DNA of 64,000 nt from NCBI RefSeq assembly GCF_012030425.1, contig NZ_JAAUVN010000003.1, forward strand, positions 496,001 through 560,000, in the 5' to 3' direction. The stretch is from Sphingobacterium sp. B16(2022) (lineage in GTDB: Bacteria > Bacteroidota > Bacteroidia > Sphingobacteriales > Sphingobacteriaceae). This document shows, piece after piece, positions 28,767-36,988 of this stretch; positions within the stretch are counted from its first letter, which is position 1; each line of letters starts with the position of its first letter. A model generated the notes under the pieces. It saw nothing but the letters and a program-made list of their open reading frames with translations. It searched no databases and had not been told where the DNA came from. The translations under genes and the position numbers were made by a program.

Positions 28767-28786
28767 TTTGTAGCTACCCATCTACA
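28767..28786 (-). promoter_or_regulatory. palindromic operator-like element, copy 3
   Basis: TTTGTAGCTACCCATCTACA on the plus strand, 18 of 20 bases identical to copy 2 at 21284-21303, although the two stand upstream of unrelated genes (small protein A/lipoprotein and hybrid kinase). Confidence 0.55.
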
Positions 28787-28835
28787 AATGATATTTAAAC
28801 ACGAAATTTTCGCATAAATAGGAAGTTTTTGATCA

Positions 28836-28863
28836 AAAAAAACTCCCGATTTACGGTCGGGAG
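28836..28863 (-). terminator. terminator after small gene B
   Basis: Stem CTCCCGA/TCGGGAG (28843-28849, 28857-28863) followed on the minus strand by TTTTTTTT; 24 bp beyond the stop codon of small gene B. Confidence 0.85.
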
Positions 28864-28886
28864 CTTGCTTTACTTTTAAAATAACA

Positions 28887-29060
28887 TTACCAATCTAGGG
28901 TGCGGGAATCATTAGGACCATCGGTCCATTCCTGTTGTACCGTATTAGTATTATCTCCAGGATTAGCACAAGCAGATCCCGCTGCGATACCTTGTTCTAA
29001 TTCCACTTGAGTTGCTTCAACTCGTGGACTTAAATATGTTTTTTTCAATTCCGTTCTCAT
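28887..29060 (-). CDS. small protein B of the ELEQGIAAGS family
   Basis: A 57-residue protein (MRTELKKTYLSPRVEATQVE...). It shares Y-x-SPRVE-x-x-x-VELEQGIAAGS with A, C and D. It contains one Cys (residue 31), two Trp and ends in ...TLDW. No signal peptide. Unlike A, C and D it lies downstream of its lipoprotein gene (30 bp after the stop at 29091) and just before a terminator, so it is the last gene of that transcript unless it has its own promoter. It is too short for usual ORF cut-offs but its family resemblance and position make it real. Function unknown. Confidence 0.75.
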   Translation of the reverse strand: MRTELKKTYLSPRVEATQVELEQGIAAGSACANPGDNTNTVQQEWTDGPNDSRTLDW

Positions 29061-29090
29061 TTTATCAACTTTATATATATTAAAGACTAT

Positions 29091-30695
29091 CTATTTCACT
29101 AGGTTACAAGAAACTTTTTTCACACCGCTTCCTGCACCTTTTATGATGGTTTCACCATCTACTAACTGCGTAACTTTAACCACATTTGTTTTTGCACCAT
29201 CCCAAAGGAAAGTATTAAATGAATTGCCATTGCTTAATACCAATGGATATAAAGCACCGCCAGATTTTTTACTTGCAAACATCGTCACCTCACCTGTACG
29301 ACTAATAACCACCTTAATGAGCGGAGCTAACGCTGTACCTTTCAAACCATAAATACTAGACAAAGTCGCTCCATTTTCCGTATTTTTTCCACTAAAACTA
29401 CTACCATCAGCAAACTTGATATTTTGACGAGATGAAATTGCATCCACTTGAAATTGAATTTCCTGCTTAGCAAGCTTCACACCGTTCACTTCCATATTAA
29501 AGGAATTGTCTAACTGTAAAATATCGAAGACAAAACCGTAATCAGCTCCTGGAGCTGTAAAAGTTTTTTCCAGCGCTTGTCCGTTCGGGATAAAAACACC
29601 ATCAGCAACAATACCCACTACTCCGCCTTGCTTTCTTTCAGCAAACGACCAATTCATACCGGAGCCACCTTCCACATTCTGTGTACAAGTTTTAAATTCA
29701 AGATCTAGATAGTAACGCTGTCCCGGGATAACTTTTAAATCCGGTACTACAATATTTGATTTTGTTTCACCATCAATCGTGATACTTCCAAATTTTAATG
29801 TCCCAGCAGATTCATTAGGATGAATCAGCATTGTTGGAAGACTTGTCACTTCACGCAAACCTTTCCCTAAAGCAGGAAACACAACATTGACACCCAATTT
29901 GTTTAAGCCATTATAGGTCAAACTACCATCTGCAAGCTTCAGGTTTGCACTTACATGAGTTGGATTTATTATCGGAGTAACAATACTTGTAATCGATCCA
30001 GTTGTATTCGGACTCATTTTAATACGGGTGATAATCTGGCTATATTGATGTTTTAAGATCACATCCAAATTATTCTCACCGGCTGCAAGAGTCATTTTCC
30101 CTGAAAAATACATTAGATCACTATCAATTCCTTTTAAACTAGCCTCAGTCAGTTTACTTCCATCAACTACAGCAGGAACTGACGTTGTACTATTAACCGA
30201 ATAGGCAATAAACGAATAGGTCTTTCCCGCATCTAACGCGATACCATCTTGATCACCGACTCCGTTGGTATACAGCTTTTCTGTTATATAATTACCATCC
30301 GCATCATATACCAATACTTTATATTTAATATTTTCATCCAGTGGAGTGCGATCAGTCGCAGTTGCCGCGCGATTTGAAGCTGACCACTGCAACTCATTAG
30401 ACACAGCCTGAGGAGCAGTGGTTAACGTTACCTCAAAGGAACCACTACTAGAAAAAGGCACAGTACCTACTTGTTTACTTTGCGACGCCTCTAGCCCAAC
30501 CTTTCCTTTTTTGGAAACTGTATTATCATTACTTACAGTAGGATTAGCTACGCCAAGAAGATTTACTTTTACAACAGTTTCGCCATTCGCGACACTATCT
30601 TGAGTTTCTTTACAGGAATAAGCGGTCATACATACGAAAGCGATAATCGCTAGAAGAACCTTACTTCTTGATTTTTGATACATTTTTGAAATCAT
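29091..30695 (-). CDS. fimbrillin-like lipoprotein with divergent C-terminal domain
   Basis: A 534-residue lipoprotein; lipobox Cys at residue 28 (MTAYSC). An ATG four codons downstream (30683) is an equally good start. The N-terminal ~320 residues follow the 529-residue neighbour: WSASNRAAT, YKVLVYDADGNYITEKLYTNG, LDAGKTYSFIAYSVN, the hydrophobic strand LDVILKHQYSQIITRIKM, and PGQRYYLDLEF. The C-terminal ~190 residues differ: there is no W-LPT or RCI motif, but a segment GMNWSFAERKQGGVVGIVADG and a beta-rich end. It therefore looks like the same stalk with another tip. Small gene B follows. Confidence 0.75.
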   Translation of the reverse strand: MISKMYQKSRSKVLLAIIAFVCMTAYSCKETQDSVANGETVVKVNLLGVANPTVSNDNTVSKKGKVGLEASQSKQVGTVPFSSSGSFEVTLTTAPQAVSNELQWSASNRAATATDRTPLDENIKYKVLVYDADGNYITEKLYTNGVGDQDGIALDAGKTYSFIAYSVNSTTSVPAVVDGSKLTEASLKGIDSDLMYFSGKMTLAAGENNLDVILKHQYSQIITRIKMSPNTTGSITSIVTPIINPTHVSANLKLADGSLTYNGLNKLGVNVVFPALGKGLREVTSLPTMLIHPNESAGTLKFGSITIDGETKSNIVVPDLKVIPGQRYYLDLEFKTCTQNVEGGSGMNWSFAERKQGGVVGIVADGVFIPNGQALEKTFTAPGADYGFVFDILQLDNSFNMEVNGVKLAKQEIQFQVDAISSRQNIKFADGSSFSGKNTENGATLSSIYGLKGTALAPLIKVVISRTGEVTMFASKKSGGALYPLVLSNGNSFNTFLWDGAKTNVVKVTQLVDGETIIKGAGSGVKKVSCNLVK

Positions 30696-31896
30696 TACAT
30701 TAAAATTGTTAAAAAAACGATATGCTATAAATTTTTCTTTTAGCGCAGTATTTCATGTCTTTTCCCAAAACATGTCAATAGTTTGCTACACAACATAATG
30801 GCAACGAAGATATAGCTAACCAAAGCAATAATGAATTAATTGAGTCGCAATATTTTTTTTTGTAGACAGATCATTACATCACCTAACAGCGTCCTTCTTG
30901 ATTTGTAATAATGTTGACCCATTCGACCAAAATCAGTATGAATTTAAATATCGATTTTAATTTAAAAAGTTTTTTAGCAGCGTTTTCGGAAAAGAATTTT
31001 GGGACATAACTTTTCTTTCTATAGCAGTATCTCCAAAAAAAAATAAAACATTTTATACTGATAAAGAAGATAATAATCTCAAGAGAGCATCTATTTTTAC
31101 AGCAGTTTATTTTGTATTAATACTAAACTCAGCTGCTACATAAATAAATATATTCTATACATATAGAAGTGCTAAAAATACATTAGACTACAATTGATGA
31201 TTACATGGTTTATACAGAATAAACCTTCAAGTACCTTTAGAACTACTACATTTAAGTTATCAAGAAAATTTAAATCAAATTCGTTTAAACTTATAAAAAC
31301 AATTTTCCTAATATTTTTGTTAATACGAATAAGCTAACTAAATAACCGTCAAAAAAAAATAAAACTAAAACATAAAAACTAATTGTTAAATATCCATTAA
31401 TTTGAATTTTTTATATAGGAATTAGATTAAAAACACACTTATTTTTCCTGAAACAAAATGAAAACAATAGCATTATTGATTAACAATAAAATATAGTTGT
31501 TATAAAGCTTAAAAAGAAAATTAGATAAACAACTATTTCATAATAAAAAACAAAAACTAATGTTATAACAAACAATAAGGTAATTGATTTTCCGGATTTA
31601 AAACATGGGTAAAAGTAATTTTTTGAATATTTATTTTGCCAAAGTTGATATTAATTCCTATTATTACATCTTGAAAAGAAAATTTGTTACCAACAATGCA
31701 GATTTACACACATTAATTAACTATAATTTTTTAGAATCATGTAAAGTGCTAACTAACAAGGAGATACGTAAATTACTAGCTATCCCCTTGGTTTCAATCC
31801 ATGTTATAACATGTTAAATAAAAAAAATTACTTAATCGTACAAATAATTTAACAGCTACACTGGAGACAGTATGGTATTATAAAATAAATAACATT
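30696..31896. other. 1.2-kb AT-rich divergent spacer between the two lipoprotein arms
   Basis: Very AT-rich. It holds a degenerate TTGTAG-N8-TTACAT element at 30860-30879 and a perfect 12-bp palindrome ATGTTATAACAT near 31802. An open frame of 70 codons at 31605-31817 has no recognisable features and I do not call it. Transcription of both arms must start here. Confidence 0.5.
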
Positions 31897-32064
31897 ATGA
31901 ACAAGAACAACAAAAAAATGTACATGGCTCCAACTATTGAGGAGCTCGTAATTGAACTAGAGCAAGGGATTGCTGCCGGATCAGGAAATGCGCAACCAGG
32001 TGCACCTGCTATTAATGACGAAGAAGGTGCTGGTGGTAGCGGCTGGAACGTTGATGGCTTTTAA
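31897..32064 (+). CDS. small protein C of the ELEQGIAAGS family
   Basis: A 55-residue protein (MNKNNKKMYMAPTIEELVIE...). It shares KKMY-x-AP-x-I-x-E-x-VIELEQGIAA-x-S and NAQPGAP with D, and the ELEQGIAAGS core with A and B. It has an acidic, glycine-rich tail and ends in SGWNVDGF, i.e. an aromatic last residue with a Trp nearby. No signal peptide. It stands 30 bp before the 610-residue lipoprotein gene and is presumably co-transcribed with it. Function unknown. Confidence 0.8.
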   Translation: MNKNNKKMYMAPTIEELVIELEQGIAAGSGNAQPGAPAINDEEGAGGSGWNVDGF

Positions 32065-32094
32065 TCACTTATCCTAACTAACAATTAAAACATT

Positions 32095-33927
32095 ATGAAA
32101 ACAATCAATAACAATTTAGCAAGTAAGTTTGCTCTTGCTGCATTCTTAGCACTGGGCACTTTAGCCGTCACGAGCTGCAACAAAGACAAAAGCCAGAGCG
32201 GCCAAGAAACCCCCGCTGACCAAAGCCAGCTCGTAGTTCGTGTCGCAGGCATCAGCGACGGAGAAGGCAATGCTATAAAATCGAGCAAAAGCAGCACATC
32301 CTCCAGTAAATCCAGCAATAATTCAATAGAACTAGTCCAATCTAACGGTTTCGATGCTGTTGTTGCAGTAGACAATAACGCACCTTCAGCAGACGCTTCG
32401 CCACTTTCTCAGGCAGGCCTAAGAGCATCCAGCGGATTAAAGGCAGCATCTACACCGCTAACATCAACGACGACCTATCGTTTATATTTATATAAAAATG
32501 AGGGCGGTGCATATACTTTCACAAAATCAATGCAATTCACACCTGGAACAGAAGCGCCAATCCAAATACCAAACGGATCGTATAAATGGGTAGCACTGTC
32601 TTACAATAACACGGACGCCATTCCAGAGGCTGATGCATCAAACAACCTTGTATTACCTGAGAATAAAGATGTGCTTTACGCAACTTCAGGCGCTACTGAC
32701 ATTGTTATTAATAGCAATACAGCTCCACTGAGCATCACTTTTAACCGTCTTTACGCTCGAATTGCCATTGAAATTAACACCCTAGGTATGTTTGCCCCAA
32801 TAAACTCAGCGACTATAGCAGTTACAGGACAAAATGCAAAAGCAGCTACTTTCAATCTTACATCCGGCGCAATTACGCTAGCAGGATCTGGAGGCACACC
32901 AGCCCTAACAGAGGTGAATTTCACCGATCTTGATGGCAATGCCAGCAGAAAGGTAGCATATTACTATACTGCAGACCAAACAGCTCAGAGCTTAACTGTT
33001 TCTGTATCAAATTTAAAAATCCAACTAGACAACGGTACTGAACGTAATTTTGGCGCAACAGCACTTACGCAAAGCAAAGTAATCACGCCTGAGCGTGGTA
33101 AAAATCACCGTTTCTTAGTAGGTATTACAGAGTCCGCATTATCTTTTGGTTCCGGTACCGGCGCCGCACAATGGTCTAGATCAAATTTATATTACAAACC
33201 AAACGATGCGACACCATACCGTTTTTACCACACCAACCCCCAAACAAATGATCCTAACAGCTTCTTCTCGTTTGGAGCACATCGCCCACGCGTGTTAGCA
33301 AGTGCAAATGCAGCCGTAGATGCTTGTGCATTGGTTTACCCTGCAGGCTTATGGAAAATACCTACAGCCGCACAACTAGGTAACGTAACCTCTGTAGGCC
33401 TATTAGGCGGTTTATTAGGCGATCTTGGCTTAACAAACGTTGCCGGAATAGATGCATTAGTAGTTGTACAAGATTTATTAGCCGCCCGAGTAGCAAACTC
33501 AACAGCAACTGCTACGTATTCTGAATTTACTCCTACTACAGGCAATAACAGCGCATATGGCGCGGCGACTTCATCTGTAAACAGACTACGCTTCAACTAT
33601 AATGGCTACATGAACACATTAGGGGCATTAAACAATTTAATTACCCTTGATTTAGGAAACACCTACGGTAGCTACAACGCATTCTGGACAAGCGAAAACT
33701 TAATCGGATCACCACTAATCAATCTTGGAGTAAAATATCACTTAGGACATACCACTGGAGGCAATTACAAAGCCTACAGAACAACAAGTGTTTTAAGCGC
33801 AGGTCTTCTTGGTGCAGTGAGTGTCATCAACTCTCCACTAATGAACATACGTTGTGTACGTGATGCAACTTGGGCGGCAAAAAGCGCTCAAGCAAGTTAC
33901 AACCCGATGCCAGTTTACCCTAACTAA
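32095..33927 (+). CDS. fimbrillin-like lipoprotein with FISUMP-like C-terminal domain (plus arm, 1)
   Basis: A 610-residue lipoprotein, lipobox Cys28 (LAVTSCNKD). A Ser/Lys/Asn-rich low-complexity linker lies at about residues 62-83. Two beta-rich parts follow, with TYRLYLYKNEGGAYTF, GSYKWVALSYN and LPENKDVLYATS, shared with the plus-arm paralogues. The region PERGKNHRFLVGITESAL starts a C-terminal module with W-SRSNLYYK, CALVYPAGLWKIPTAAQ and MNIRCVRD, the FISUMP-like pattern also seen in the 529-residue protein. Cell-surface adhesin or pilus component by analogy. The coding sequence is rich in C-ending codons. A strong terminator follows at 33991. Confidence 0.82.
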   Translation: MKTINNNLASKFALAAFLALGTLAVTSCNKDKSQSGQETPADQSQLVVRVAGISDGEGNAIKSSKSSTSSSKSSNNSIELVQSNGFDAVVAVDNNAPSADASPLSQAGLRASSGLKAASTPLTSTTTYRLYLYKNEGGAYTFTKSMQFTPGTEAPIQIPNGSYKWVALSYNNTDAIPEADASNNLVLPENKDVLYATSGATDIVINSNTAPLSITFNRLYARIAIEINTLGMFAPINSATIAVTGQNAKAATFNLTSGAITLAGSGGTPALTEVNFTDLDGNASRKVAYYYTADQTAQSLTVSVSNLKIQLDNGTERNFGATALTQSKVITPERGKNHRFLVGITESALSFGSGTGAAQWSRSNLYYKPNDATPYRFYHTNPQTNDPNSFFSFGAHRPRVLASANAAVDACALVYPAGLWKIPTAAQLGNVTSVGLLGGLLGDLGLTNVAGIDALVVVQDLLAARVANSTATATYSEFTPTTGNNSAYGAATSSVNRLRFNYNGYMNTLGALNNLITLDLGNTYGSYNAFWTSENLIGSPLINLGVKYHLGHTTGGNYKAYRTTSVLSAGLLGAVSVINSPLMNIRCVRDATWAAKSAQASYNPMPVYPN

Positions 33928-33990
33928 TAAAGAAGCTAGCACATCAGCTTAACAACAATTAGTTTAGTTAAACCACAATTAAAACAATAA

Positions 33991-34020
33991 GAGCCGCCTC
34001 AACTGGAGCGGCTCTTGTTT
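33991..34020 (+). terminator. terminator between plus-arm lipoproteins 1 and 2
   Basis: Stem GAGCCGC/GCGGCTC (33991-33997, 34008-34014) then TTGTTTT. It ends only about 20 bp before the next start codon; a related hairpin follows lipoprotein 3 at 38814. Confidence 0.88.
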
Positions 34021-34038
34021 TACCCGAACTACATTCTT

Positions 34039-35877
34039 ATGAAGATATTCAAGAATAACCGCATCAGCAATTGCACCCTCCTATCACTGCTAACCTGTTG
34101 CATACTCACCACAACCAGTAGTTGCAACAAAGACAATAGTCAAGCAGAACAGGAAACCCCTAATGGCCAAAGTCAGATTACCGTTCGCGTCGCAAGTATC
34201 AACGAAGGGAACCTAAGTATTATTAACGGAACTAAATCCACCTCCCCCAAACCTACAATACTCCAGAAACACACCATTAATATAGTAGAGGGAGACGGTT
34301 TTGATGCTGTCATCGCCATAGACAACAACAGCCCAACAACAACACAAACAGGAATAAAAGCTGCAAATAACACCCGAGCAGCAGCATCACCCATGGAAAC
34401 TGGCACACTATACCGTCTATTTTTATACAAAAAAAATAACGGCACCTACAATTATTCAAAATCAGTAGAACTTACCACAGGTACTGAAAGTCCAATCCAA
34501 CTCAGCAATGGCACCTACAAATGGGTAGCAGTATCCTACAACTCAAAAACAGATCAAGTACAAGAACGTGGCCCTGACAATAACTTTAGCTTACCAGAAA
34601 ATAAAGATGTGCTTTACGCCACTTCTAGCACAGATTTAGCTATTACAGGAGCCACCACCCCCATTGTAATCAATTTCAACCGTGTATTCGCCCGTATTGC
34701 TGTTGAGATCAACACACTTGGACTTTTCAGCCCAATGACAAGCACTCCAACCATCACTGTAACTGGAGATCAACTACTTAAATCAGGAACAATCGACCTA
34801 ACAACAGGTGAATTAATAGGAAACCTAACCACCGGAACCGACCTGGCACTCACCAAAAACGATTTTACCGATATCAATCCAGTATCAGGTCAAGCCTATC
34901 AGAAAGTCGCTTATTTCTACACAGCTGGTCAGCCCGCGAAAAGCCTAACCATAACTTTATCAGACCTGATCACCAAACTCGATGACGGCACTACGAGAAA
35001 TTTCTTTCTCAGCACACTAACACAGACCAAAACCATCACTCCAGAGCGCGGGAAAAACCACCGATTTTTAGTCGGCATTGCAGAATCCGCATTAACACTG
35101 GGCACAACTAAATGGGCACGGTCCAACCTCTTCTATAGAACTTCTGATGCATTGGGAGCAACAACACCATACCGCTTTTATGCCAACAATCCCTATCTAC
35201 CCAATCAACAAGAAAGTTTCTTTTCATTCAAAGGCCACCTTCCTGGCAGATTAGCATCAGCAAACCCTGCCAACCAAAAAGATCCCTGCGCACTGGTGTA
35301 TCCAGCTGGCCTCTGGAAAACACCGAGTGAAGCTCAAATAACCCCACTAACATCCAACCGCGGATTACTTGACGGCGCGCTTGGTAGCGTACTTGACCTG
35401 CTAGGCACCCTACCAGCAACACCAGGATCAAACTATGGTACGATTTATATTGAATACCCCATTACAGCAGGTTTTAACCCAGCCTACGGAGGCACAACTT
35501 CCCGAACAAATAGAGTACGATTCTATTACAACGGCGTGCAAAATAATGTCATCTTAGCAAATGGCCTAATCAATATGAACATTATAGAAGCAGGAGCCAC
35601 CGCAGGAATATGGACCAGCGACCGCGTACTAGACGGCGGATTGTTAGATCAATTGAGTACTGGTGTCGGAGCATGGGGATATTTAGGCTCGACAAAATCA
35701 ATGTCTCTTTTCCAACCTCAAAGAGGAATTGCAACTAAGAGTGCGGGCCTTTTAAATATTGACCTTTTAGGGTTAGGCCTAGTTGCTTCAGGCTTTATGA
35801 ATGTCCGTTGCGTACGCGACGACTCCTGGACCACAGTCAGCACATTGCCAAACTACAACCCCTACCCCATATTATAA
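34039..35877 (+). CDS. fimbrillin-like lipoprotein with FISUMP-like C-terminal domain (plus arm, 2)
   Basis: A 612-residue lipoprotein, start ATG at 34039 (an in-frame TTG at 34015 lies inside the terminator); lipobox Cys29 (TTTSSCNKD). Same order as neighbours: Lys/Ser linker, TLYRLFLYKKNNGTYNY, GTYKWVAVSYNS, LPENKDVLYATSS, PERGKNHRFLVGIAESAL, W-ARSNLFYR, DPCALVYPAGLWKTPSEAQ, MNVRCVRDD. Its signal peptide differs from the near-identical ones of lipoproteins 1 and 3. The gene has an unusual A+C-rich coding strand. It is the only plus-arm paralogue without a small gene in front and depends on terminator read-through or a hidden promoter. Confidence 0.8.
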   Translation: MKIFKNNRISNCTLLSLLTCCILTTTSSCNKDNSQAEQETPNGQSQITVRVASINEGNLSIINGTKSTSPKPTILQKHTINIVEGDGFDAVIAIDNNSPTTTQTGIKAANNTRAAASPMETGTLYRLFLYKKNNGTYNYSKSVELTTGTESPIQLSNGTYKWVAVSYNSKTDQVQERGPDNNFSLPENKDVLYATSSTDLAITGATTPIVINFNRVFARIAVEINTLGLFSPMTSTPTITVTGDQLLKSGTIDLTTGELIGNLTTGTDLALTKNDFTDINPVSGQAYQKVAYFYTAGQPAKSLTITLSDLITKLDDGTTRNFFLSTLTQTKTITPERGKNHRFLVGIAESALTLGTTKWARSNLFYRTSDALGATTPYRFYANNPYLPNQQESFFSFKGHLPGRLASANPANQKDPCALVYPAGLWKTPSEAQITPLTSNRGLLDGALGSVLDLLGTLPATPGSNYGTIYIEYPITAGFNPAYGGTTSRTNRVRFYYNGVQNNVILANGLINMNIIEAGATAGIWTSDRVLDGGLLDQLSTGVGAWGYLGSTKSMSLFQPQRGIATKSAGLLNIDLLGLGLVASGFMNVRCVRDDSWTTVSTLPNYNPYPIL

Positions 35878-35930
35878 AATAAAAGCCGGTATTACCACCC
35901 CTTAAGTAAACAATCAGATCAAGCAAAAAA

Positions 35931-35967
35931 GTAAGAACACCCCCTTTCGGAGGCGTTCTTACTTTTT
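35931..35967 (+). terminator. terminator after plus-arm lipoprotein 2
   Basis: GTAAGAAC-x-CC-x-CC / GG-x-GG-x-GTTCTTAC stem around a TTTC loop, followed by TTTTT. Confidence 0.88.
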
Positions 35968-36786
35968 AACACACATTACAATACTTAAAACAATTAAATA
36001 CTATAGAACATAATACCCAGAAATACATTTATGCAATAAAAATCAATAAACAGTGTAAAATAGCCAGAAACAAACTGATTCATGTAAATGATAAAAAATA
36101 GTACCCCCTCTTCCTTAAAGAAGCAAATTCTTACAAAATTATTTTGGCACAAAATAATTAGACAGCACTGTTTTTCACCAACCAAAAAGCAAACACCATC
36201 ATTGATAACATAATCAAATTAGACTTATTTTATAATAAATAAAATTGCTATCAATTGAGTAGTAATTATTTTGAAGTAAAATTATCATTTTACAATAAAT
36301 AATACATACACATCTAAAAATAAGCGAAATACACAAACAAGAAGTTGTTGTGATTGAAAATATTGTTTGTTAATTTTTGCGTTATTGTAAATAAAAATAA
36401 AAAATATATTTAAAATGTTGTAAAACAATATTTAAAGACATACATTTGCATAACTAAACTAAAAGTTACAAATTTACAATAAGGGAATTTTAAAAATTTC
36501 CTATTGAAATACAAATCATTGAAATTGCATAAATAAATGAAAGTATTTAACTTATAAATGACAAAAAACTAATTTTACACAGCTAAATCATAGTTTATTT
36601 CTCTTATTCATTGAATACAGAAAAAGCTCTCTTACAGCTGTTGCAACTAGAAAACTGGAATAACACTTTAATAAAGAACAATCTGCTACCGTAAGGCATT
36701 AATTATGGTTAGCATGCTTTTATATACAAAATCATTTTTCTGAAATATATTATTGTCAGTACTAATGATAATTTAAATTAAAATTA
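35968..36786. other. AT-rich spacer upstream of small gene D
   Basis: No supported gene. It contains TATCATTTTACAATAAAT (36283-36300), identical to 131-148, further TTTACAATAA copies near 36470 (plus) and 36382 (minus), and a possible -7 box TATTATTG at 36748-36755, 31 bases before the ATG of small gene D. Confidence 0.45.
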
Positions 36787-36960
36787 ATGAATAACGAACA
36801 AAAAAAAATGTATGTGGCTCCCAGCATTATGGAACATGTAATTGAATTAGAACAAGGTATCGCAGCTGCCTCAGTAGGAAATGCACAGCCCGGCGCTCCA
36901 GGCGTCAGTGATTATGAGGAAGGTCAAGGTGGCTCAGGCTGGGATACAAATAATTTTTAA
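36787..36960 (+). CDS. small protein D of the ELEQGIAAGS family
   Basis: A 57-residue protein (MNNEQKKMYVAPSIMEHVIE...), the closest relative of C: KKMY-x-AP-x-I, VIELEQGIAA, GNAQPGAP, EEG-x-GGSGW and a terminal Phe. It stands 28 bp before the 594-residue lipoprotein gene. A longer reading frame of the lipoprotein overlaps it in another frame, but that extension has no signal peptide at its start and must be wrong. Function unknown. Confidence 0.8.
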   Translation: MNNEQKKMYVAPSIMEHVIELEQGIAAASVGNAQPGAPGVSDYEEGQGGSGWDTNNF

Positions 36961-36988
36961 GCTCAACATCAGCCACATTAAAAAGATC

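Larger units (their letters stand above)
28571..28886. other. intergenic region with tandem palindromes and a promoter
   Basis: From left to right it contains the leader of small protein A, a perfect -7 box (28681-28688), two TTGTAG-type palindromes, and the terminator of small gene B. Confidence 0.55.

Noticed and set aside
31605..31817. 70-codon open frame in the AT-rich spacer
   Set aside because: No signal peptide, no similarity to the small family, AT-driven composition and no operon context; probably chance.
32085..32375. 96-codon minus-strand frame across the signal peptide of plus-arm lipoprotein 1
   Set aside because: Leucine-rich antisense reading of the Ser/Lys-rich linker; no support.
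28385..36960. Small genes as bacteriocins with double-Gly leaders
   Set aside because: The core ends in AAGS or AAAS with no GG, no C39 peptidase-ABC transporter is nearby, and the consistent pairing with lipoproteins points to another role. Kept only as one weak possibility.
36881..36988. N-terminal extension of plus-arm lipoprotein 3
   Set aside because: It overlaps small gene D in another frame and would bury the lipoprotein signal peptide 36 residues deep.
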